From Trema orientale (lineage: Eukaryota > Streptophyta > Magnoliopsida > Rosales > Cannabaceae): 64,000 nt of DNA. How positions within the stretch are numbered: the stretch's first letter is position 1; every line of letters starts with the position of its first letter. Under the pieces are notes generated by a model. It searched no databases. It saw only the letters and a program-made list of their open reading frames with translations, and was not told the DNA's origin. The stretch spans positions 316,033 through 380,032 of the forward strand of contig JXTC01000001.1 of assembly GCA_002914845.1 (NCBI GenBank), in the 5' to 3' direction. Shown in pieces: positions 57,186 through 64,000 of the stretch. The position numbers and the translations under genes are program-made.

Positions 57186-59532
57186 TCACCTATGTATTAA
57201 CATTCCTGAACATATATCACGTAAAGACATAATGTATGTTGGTTGCCATTAAATTCGACTGTTTCGAATTTAAGAGACTCAGATCGAAGCCTAGAGATGT
57301 GTTATATTAATGATGACCCCACTCTTCAGGCGTTTGCATTACTATCATATATACAAAGAATGTCACTTTATCTATAGGCGAAAATTATTCACCCACAATA
57401 TGGTTGATAGTTTTCAAATTTTGTTTTTTACCGGAACCAAAAAGAAAAGATATATACCAAACTATAAGCGCGTAGTTGTCTGACCTTGTTTTTCTTTTTC
57501 TTTCTTTGACTATATACTACTACCAAATGCCAATAACAACAAGAAAACAGACAGAAAAAAAAAAAGAGAGAGAAAAAAGAGACAGAACTTGAGAAGAGAC
57601 AAAGAAGGTGCACATATCAAAAGGTTAAAATAAAATAGTTATAATATTCATAATAGTAGAAGAAGAAAGACGAAATCAGTGGGATAGTACCCATTAGCCA
57701 TATTTTTTAGTGTTTAATATTAATCTGTTATGTGTGTCACTGCAAGAAGAGAAAAACAAAAACGTTAAAAGCGAAATTGATGGAACAGTGGAATACATAA
57801 GGGTTTGCAGGATTTGCAAGGTGGGGTCCCATCAGTACTGGCACATACACGTACGTACGCTTACGCTTCTGCGAACTCTTATACATCAATTGTTGAGATT
57901 TGTCATTATCACCACAATGATATTCGTATTCATATCATATACACTTTTACACACGTCCCATTTGTTTGAATTGTTTTTGTATCTTGTCTTTCTCTTAAAT
58001 CCTCACCAGTCTCTTATCCCTACAATTTATTAACCATTATGAAATTTCTCGTTACACAAAAAGTAAAATCTTTTATATATTCTATATAAGAATATCAAAT
58101 ATTTGGCAAATGGGCATTTTGTCACATTATGATATTTAAATATCAATGAGAGTATGTAAAGAGGGCAGTACCAGTAGTAGTATATAGCTATATAATAGGG
58201 TATGTCTGACCTCAGAAGCTGACAAGACGGGAGTAGAGGATCCGTACAGGCTAGAGAGAGAGAGAAAATGGGTTGGTGTCGTTGGGGCAGCAGGCCCAGT
58301 AGTGTTATAGTGGGCCGGGAATGGGCCACAAATAAATGGGAGAAAGAAGGAGCTGTCAACGTCCAAAATCTAACTCAGAATCTTTGGCCCCTGACTTTTT
58401 TTGTCTTGTCATACGCCTCTTTCTTCCTCCTCACAGCTGACGTGGCACGGTCCCGCCGTAACCGCCGTGCTTGGTGCCCACACCTCTGTTTTCATGGTTT
58501 TCTGACTTTTTATTTATTTTTTTTATCATCATTTTGGGTTATGTCATATGTGATATGTCGTTTGACCGACATGAGGAGGGCACACAGAGTGTGCTATAGG
58601 CGTATAGTTTGTATGGTGGTGTAGCCAATAGGCTTTATTTCTTGTCCTAAAATTTTTTTTGAATTGAGTTGGCTAACACCAACATTTTCAGATTTTTATA
58701 CAGTTCTTTTGACAATTTCTTTATAACGCAATAATTAATACGTCCATTTTTCTTTTCTTTCTTTTTTTTTTTATTTTTTTAAAAAAAAAGCTTGAAAAGG
58801 TCAAGTTTTTTAGAGTAGACGAATAATAATATAGGTCAGGTAGCTAGCATTTTGCAAGTACAAACAATTAGGAAAGAAATTCCATATCGAATAGTAAATG
58901 GAGCTAGAGCCAAAGGTTAGTAAAAATAAATAAATAAAAAGGGGGGACACGAAACCATCAAGTTTTTTTTATAAAAAAAAAAAAAATAGAGAAATCAAGT
59001 TTCTTAGTTCAGCTAAACGGTCCTTGAGATTGGAAGGTTTGAAATTAAGCTAATAATAACGGTGTGAATAAGAAACGAAAATGAATAAAAATGTGAAAAA
59101 ATCTCCATCCAATTAGCAAAGGACTAAGAGGCAAGCTTAATGGCCCATGCAAAATGGAAGCCCAAGGTCTATAATGGACCTTAATGCGATCATGTACAGG
59201 GTGTCGTATTAGGTGGACTATATTTTTTTTAGGACTTCTTACAAAAATCCAAGCCCAAAATCTAAAAAATTTTAAAAAAAATCCCGGATGGGCTTAGAAA
59301 TATACAATTTTTAAGAAATTTATTTAGAAAAAAATATCATTTTTCAAAAATATTAATAAAATTACCGCTTATTCTTCAAAATTAATGTTTTTTAAAAGTA
59401 TTCGAGATAATAAGCTAGATTACTTAGGATAATCAATCAAATTAATTGAGATAGCTAGTCTGATTACTTCAAGTAAGTTGATCGGTTACCTCAAGTATCT
59501 AATCAATTGATTAAAATTTACATTTTTATAAA
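57186..59532. other. Intergenic, no gene seen
   Basis: AT-rich DNA with a less AT-rich patch at about 58200-58500. ORFs of about 110 codons on both strands (57710-58033, 58030-58359, 58268-58624) overlap each other and match no family. Confidence 0.45.
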
Positions 59533-59743
59533 GGCACCAATCCAGTAGGTATTTTTATACCTATCTATAGATATTGTTTTGCCTAATTAAAATTCATCAG
59601 GTGTGTATTTTCATACTAAAAGATAGAGAGAAAAAAGTATTAAATAAAAGTATTTATTTTTATTATTTTTTTTTTTTCAATTACTCAAATTATGGTAGCC
59701 GTTGGGAAAAAAAAAAAAAAAAAAACCTATTGGATTGGGAACC
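59533..59743. mobile_element. MITE family C, copy 2 (Mutator-like)
   Basis: The ends GGCACCAATCCAGTAGGT and CCTATTGGATTGGGAACC are inverted repeats matching the copy at 40838-41070. A perfect 9-bp duplication TTTTATAAA flanks it (59524-59532 and 59744-59752), placing the family with Mutator-like MITEs. Confidence 0.75.
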
Positions 59744-59752
59744 TTTTATAAA

Positions 59753-61667
59753 TATTTTAAAAATGATATTTTTCTCAATAAATCTTGAATTTTTTAAAGA
59801 ATTATAAAATCCATAATTTTATTTTATTTTATTTTATTTTTGAAAATTTGTACCATATAAAATCAAGTGTCCTCTCTTCTTCCTTTCCTTTCTTTTCTTT
59901 TTTTTTTTTTCGGGACAAGGCTGTAGATTTTAGATCAGTATCAGTTATTATACCTAACTAATTAATTATGACTTTCATTTTCTTTATTATGATTTATGCC
60001 ACGTTTAATTTTCCAAATGTATGTTTTATTTTTCACCCAAATCAAATCCAAATGAGAAGTTTAGCTACTAGAATCATAAATATTTAACTTTGATGGGATC
60101 TATCTTAAAAAGTGGTACTTGCCTGCCCTTTCTATTGTTTATTGCCGCTTTACAAATGTTGACCTCTAATATTAAAGGGTTCATAAACGAGAAAACTACA
60201 CTACATATCCTTTTTTAAGTTGATGGTTTCAAGAATTTCTTTTTTTTTTAATTATTTTTTTTATTAATATCCATATTTTTTCTTAAATGTTAAAGAATTT
60301 AATTTACCATTATACCCATAAATTGTAATTACTGATTTTCTCTTGTAAAAACTTTTATACCAACTTCAGTTCTCACACATAAATTTATCAAACACTTTAC
60401 ATGCACTCCTCCAAATACATCACCGGATGGATCCCCCAAAGTTTTACTTCACGTTTTCTTCTTCATTTTCCAATAATAGAGAAATGGAAAAGACAAGCGA
60501 AAAACAAGAGTGAAGAACTCAATTTCACTGGAGAAAAAGAAAAAAAAAATGTATATATATATATAACTTGACGAGCAAGGTAGTGATGACTGGTAAGATG
60601 TTCCAAGCCACAAGAATCAAGGAAGCACTTATGCTCAATCCAAGAAGTGATGACACGGCGCTCCTTCTTTTTATATATATGCCATTGACGTAGATATATG
60701 TGCCCATTGATGTAGATGTTATAGTTGATGGCATCAGAGTGAAGACGGTTTCCTATGCCGATGAGATCTGCTAATTTAGGCACGTGCTGTCTCAACTGCT
60801 GGTCAAAATTGGGAGATAGAGGAAGGATACGACGGAGGTTTTGGCACGAGGGTAAAAATTGAGATAAAAAATAATATTAAAAGGAAAAAAGATATTTTGA
60901 TTTTTTTTTTTTTTTTAGAAAAAGGAAAATGGATATTTAAGTTCATAAAATCTGAGGGTGGGTATATGTTAAAACGCGGACCCCAAAAAGGGACATATCT
61001 GTACAAAGCCCTTCGTAAATAGCAGTTTTGTTGAAAAGTAGTAGTTTTATAGAATTTTTTTTCCCCCCCTAAAGAACAAGTGCTAAAGTAACTAACAATC
61101 AGAAGTGCTTCCCATTGTCATTATATTTCCCTCTACCATGCGCCAAAAGTAAGGTCGACTCACCCTAAGAGGAACTTAAGCTCCATAGTAATTCCCAAGT
61201 TTTGTCTTATGCTTTTAGCAGTTTTTGTTTTACTTTTGCGAACATAGCAGTTTTAGTAATTTTCTTCCAAAAACAACCTTGTTTTTTAACTACAACATAT
61301 AAGTGTGACTAGTTTAGATTACTCTTTAACTTATTGGGTTTAGGTTTTATAAACAAAAATCAACCAAATAGCAAAAAATTAGGGGTATATTTGGAACTTC
61401 GTGATAAAAAACTGCTATAAATAGAAAATATTTAAGAAAACTGCAAAAAGTGAAAAACAAAACATGTGAACTGCTATGTAAGAACCCCCTGACCCTAACC
61501 TGTCATGTTTCGGATAGAGCAGAGGTGGACTATTTGGTCGGCCCATCATTTTCATGAGTCGGCCCAGCACAATGAGGATGTGTTTGACCCATGAACCGCT
61601 AGCCCACCCTATACTAGCCCATCTTCTTTTGGTATGATGGCATGGGCCTATTAGTGGGGAAATTACA
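59753..61667. other. Intergenic, no gene seen
   Basis: AT-rich DNA with long T-runs and a TA microsatellite near 60553. Minus-strand ORFs at 60463-60795 and 60803-61006 are low-complexity. Confidence 0.45.
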
Positions 61668-61915
61668 CAATATACGGTATTTTTGAAAAAATTTGAAAAA
61701 TATTATTTTTTAAAAATATATAGAAAAGTACCATTTTTTTAAAATAATAACTAGTTTCTGGTAACCAGTTTCCAGTAACCAAATATATTTATAACTAGTA
61801 TATAACTGGTAACCAGTAACCAGTTTCTTGAAACCGGTAACCAGTAACTATTTTAAAAATGATATTTTTCTAAATATTTTTTAAAAAATGATATTTTCCT
61901 AATAAAAACCGTACG
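61668..61915. repeat. Foldback element with internal GGTAACCAGT repeats
   Basis: The left arm (TACGGTATTTTTGAAAAAAT onward) is complementary to the right arm ending AAAAACCGTAC. The loop holds at least four copies of the near-palindrome CTGGTAACCAGT. It is probably a MITE; no target duplication was confirmed. Confidence 0.55.
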
Positions 61916-62270
61916 AAAATTAGAAAAAAGTCTGACTCCCGTATATTTGTAATTTTTTTTCGGTTTTTGTAGGTATAAGTATTAGAAACCCAATATTAGC
62001 CCCTCCTAACCCGCCTCACATATAGGGAAATTGACTTGGATAGTTCAAATTTGGGTCAAATTAACATTTTTAGTTCATTTTTTCAAAATGACATTTATAG
62101 TTCAAAATAATGACTTTTTTAGTCGCTTTTGGAGAGAGAAAAAAATAGTCATTATGAAATTACTATTCTGCTATTTTATACTTAGTTACTAGTAGTCACA
62201 ATTTTGTGACTGATAAGTTTTTTTTTTTTTCCTGGAATAATTTGTTTTACATCGTTATGAATATTGTGAA

Positions 62271-63687
62271 TTTTTGAAGACAGAGATAGTGTCATAATTT
62301 TATGACTGATGGTCACAATTTTTATTACGTCTTTTCTGGTATGTTTTAAATTGTTACATTACTCATAATTTTGTTATTGGTAGTCACAATTTTATAATTG
62401 CTGGTCAAAGTTTATTTTACATCATTACGAATAGTTGAGAGAATTTATATTTTAGTACAGCTAATAGTCACACATTTGTGATGGACAATAACAAAAGATA
62501 GAGAATCTGCTACTTGATTCATCTTGATTTGTTTTGTCATACATAATTAGTCACACATTGTTTCCAAGAAACTATTGACTTGTAAATTATGTCAATATTT
62601 TTTTATAACATGTGCATCACATTCACCAAATTGGTGCCTACTATACAAAATCAAAATAAATTTTCATATTGGCTAACAATGGCTTAGCAACATCTATTTA
62701 ATAATGACTAACAATGCCCATAACCCACACAAAATCTAATTTTCATATGAAAATCCATAACTTACAGATTAGTAGTCATATATGTGACTTTAGGTCATAC
62801 AATCACTAATAGTAGTCAAGATCTGTGACTTAAAGTGATTTGAGAGTTTTCTCTCTATACACCATATAACTCTATTTTCACTCTATACTTCTCTCTCTCT
62901 CTCTATCTGTATTTTTTCAAAATGGGAAGAAAGGTTGCTGATATAGCTTAGTTGGGTCTACAGGAAAGAGTAAGATGATATAGTATTTTCAAAAGAATAA
63001 ATTTGTATTTTTACATAATTGAGTCCACTGTCTAGTCCTATAAAACTTATTATTTAACATAGTCACAAAAAAGTCAAGTTGTCCCAAGTTACTCCTAGTG
63101 GTGTCCTTTTCTCATTTTTGAAGATATGAGTAATGTCATAATTTTGTGATTGATGATCACAATTTTTATGACGTCTTTTCTGAGTATATTTTAAATTGTT
63201 ACATTACTCACAATTTTGTTATTGGTAGTCACAATTTTATAATTGTTTGTTAAAGTTTGTTTTACATCATTACGAATAGCTGAGAGAATTTATATTTTAG
63301 TGCAACTAATAGTCACACATTTATGACGGAAAATAATAAAAGATTGAGAACTTGCCACTTGATTCATCTTAATTTATTTTGTCACACACAATTAGTCACA
63401 CATTGTTTCCAAGAAACTATTGGCCAATAAATTATGTCCATATTTTTTTATAATACGTGTATCACATTCACCAAATTGGTGCCTACCTTACAAAATCAAA
63501 ATAAATATTCATATTGGCTAACAATGGCTTAGTAACAGCTATTTAACAATAGCTAATTATGCCCATAACTCACACAAAATCTAATTTTTACATGAAAATC
63601 TATTACTTACAGATTAGTAGTCGTAATATGTGACTTTAGGTCATACAATCACTAATAGTAGTCAAGATCTGTGACGTAAAGTCACAA
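62271..63687. repeat. Direct duplication of a roughly 565-bp block
   Basis: Blocks at about 62271-62834 and 63114-63687 match throughout, sharing for example AATTTATATTTTAGT, CACATTGTTTCCAAGAAACT, TTCACCAAATTGGTGCCTAC and CACTAATAGTAGTCAAGATC. They are separated by about 280 bp of other sequence. Both are full of AGTCACAA and TTGTGACT motifs, as is 62205-62216. Such iterated motifs resemble subterminal transposase-binding arrays of DNA transposons. No ORF is present. Confidence 0.75.
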
Positions 63688-64000
63688 AGATTGTGTCACT
63701 CACACATTTAGGACTTACTTGAAGATAAACTCGAAGTGGGCACAGAAGGAACCAAGATCAACTTCTCCTTCTTAGACCACACGATGTGGTGCTTTTCCTC
63801 GGCTTTCCAATATCTTCAACTAGACCCAAGTCCTTCTCTTCCCTAACTTCCATCTCCGGCTGCCTCCTCGATCTTCTCGCATTCCTAGGCGAGGTAGAAC
63901 CCAATAAATCCAAATGAGATGTCATGCTCTTGCACGACACCTAGACCCAACCGGCTCTACAGATTCGTCAACTATTTCAAGCCGATTGGCAAGACAAGTC
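63688..64000. other. Right edge: GC-richer segment with short ORF
   Basis: The composition becomes less AT-rich from about 63745 to the window end. A 60-codon minus-strand frame (63758-63940, containing RNARRSRRQPEMEVREEKDL) is basic and charged but has stops upstream in the same frame. It may be the tail of a coding region or transposon gene lying beyond the window. Confidence 0.3.

Noticed and set aside
58030-58624. Overlapping ORFs of 76-118 codons on both strands
   Set aside because: They overlap each other in several frames, match no family and lack plausible splice-linked partners.
1-64000. CRISPR arrays, operons, rRNA genes or organelle insertions
   Set aside because: No regularly spaced repeats with unique spacers, no rRNA motifs and no plastid or mitochondrial gene stretches were seen. 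Spliced plant genes and eukaryotic transposons explain the window.

Overview
This is an AT-rich stretch of a flowering-plant nuclear genome, almost certainly a core eudicot. The evidence is spliced genes with GT..AG introns, plant-specific families (GRF, AINTEGUMENTA, a plastid-type DUF3054 protein), telo-box promoter motifs, an L1-type LINE with a plant RNase H domain, hAT and Mutator-like elements, and many MITEs. The ANT protein looks like rosid orthologues, but the species cannot be fixed from this window. All exon structures were built by hand from frame continuity, splice consensus and family knowledge.

Layout. 0-1.4 kb: first exon, 5' leader and start of intron 1 of a growth-regulating factor (GRF) gene on the minus strand, running off the left edge. 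1.4-11.7 kb: intergenic DNA packed with non-autonomous DNA transposons, including three related hairpin MITEs within 800 bp, each with its own 9-bp target duplication, and a 1.1-kb Mutator-like foldback element. 11.7-18.2 kb: repeat graveyard with a decayed TTF-type hAT transposase, a probable solo LTR inserted in a tandem repeat, and Copia-like fragments. 18.2-26 kb: mostly unique AT-rich DNA plus a 5'-truncated LINE with a 19-bp target-site duplication. 26-28 kb: an orphan coding exon fragment cut off by a repeat. 28.1-29.6 kb: complete two-exon gene for a two-RRM hnRNP-type RNA-binding protein. 31.5-33.6 kb: TIR element ending 117 bp before a complete five-exon DUF3054 gene (33.7-35.8 kb). 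38.7-41.3 kb: a second MITE cluster. 48.9-52.4 kb: complete nine-exon AINTEGUMENTA (ANT) orthologue with the family's 9-nt microexon and a leader carrying small uORFs. 52.4-64 kb: gene-poor, with tandem duplications, a MITE, a foldback element and a large direct duplication.

Four host genes are well supported: GRF (partial), hnRNP-like, DUF3054 and ANT. GRF and ANT are both known promoters of cell proliferation in lateral organs, so two organ-size regulators lie about 48 kb apart. The other two look like housekeeping genes. I found no new enzymatic system. The most noteworthy signals are regulatory (uORFs, tandem splice acceptor, TE-derived promoter-proximal DNA) and structural (well-preserved target duplications and nested insertions).
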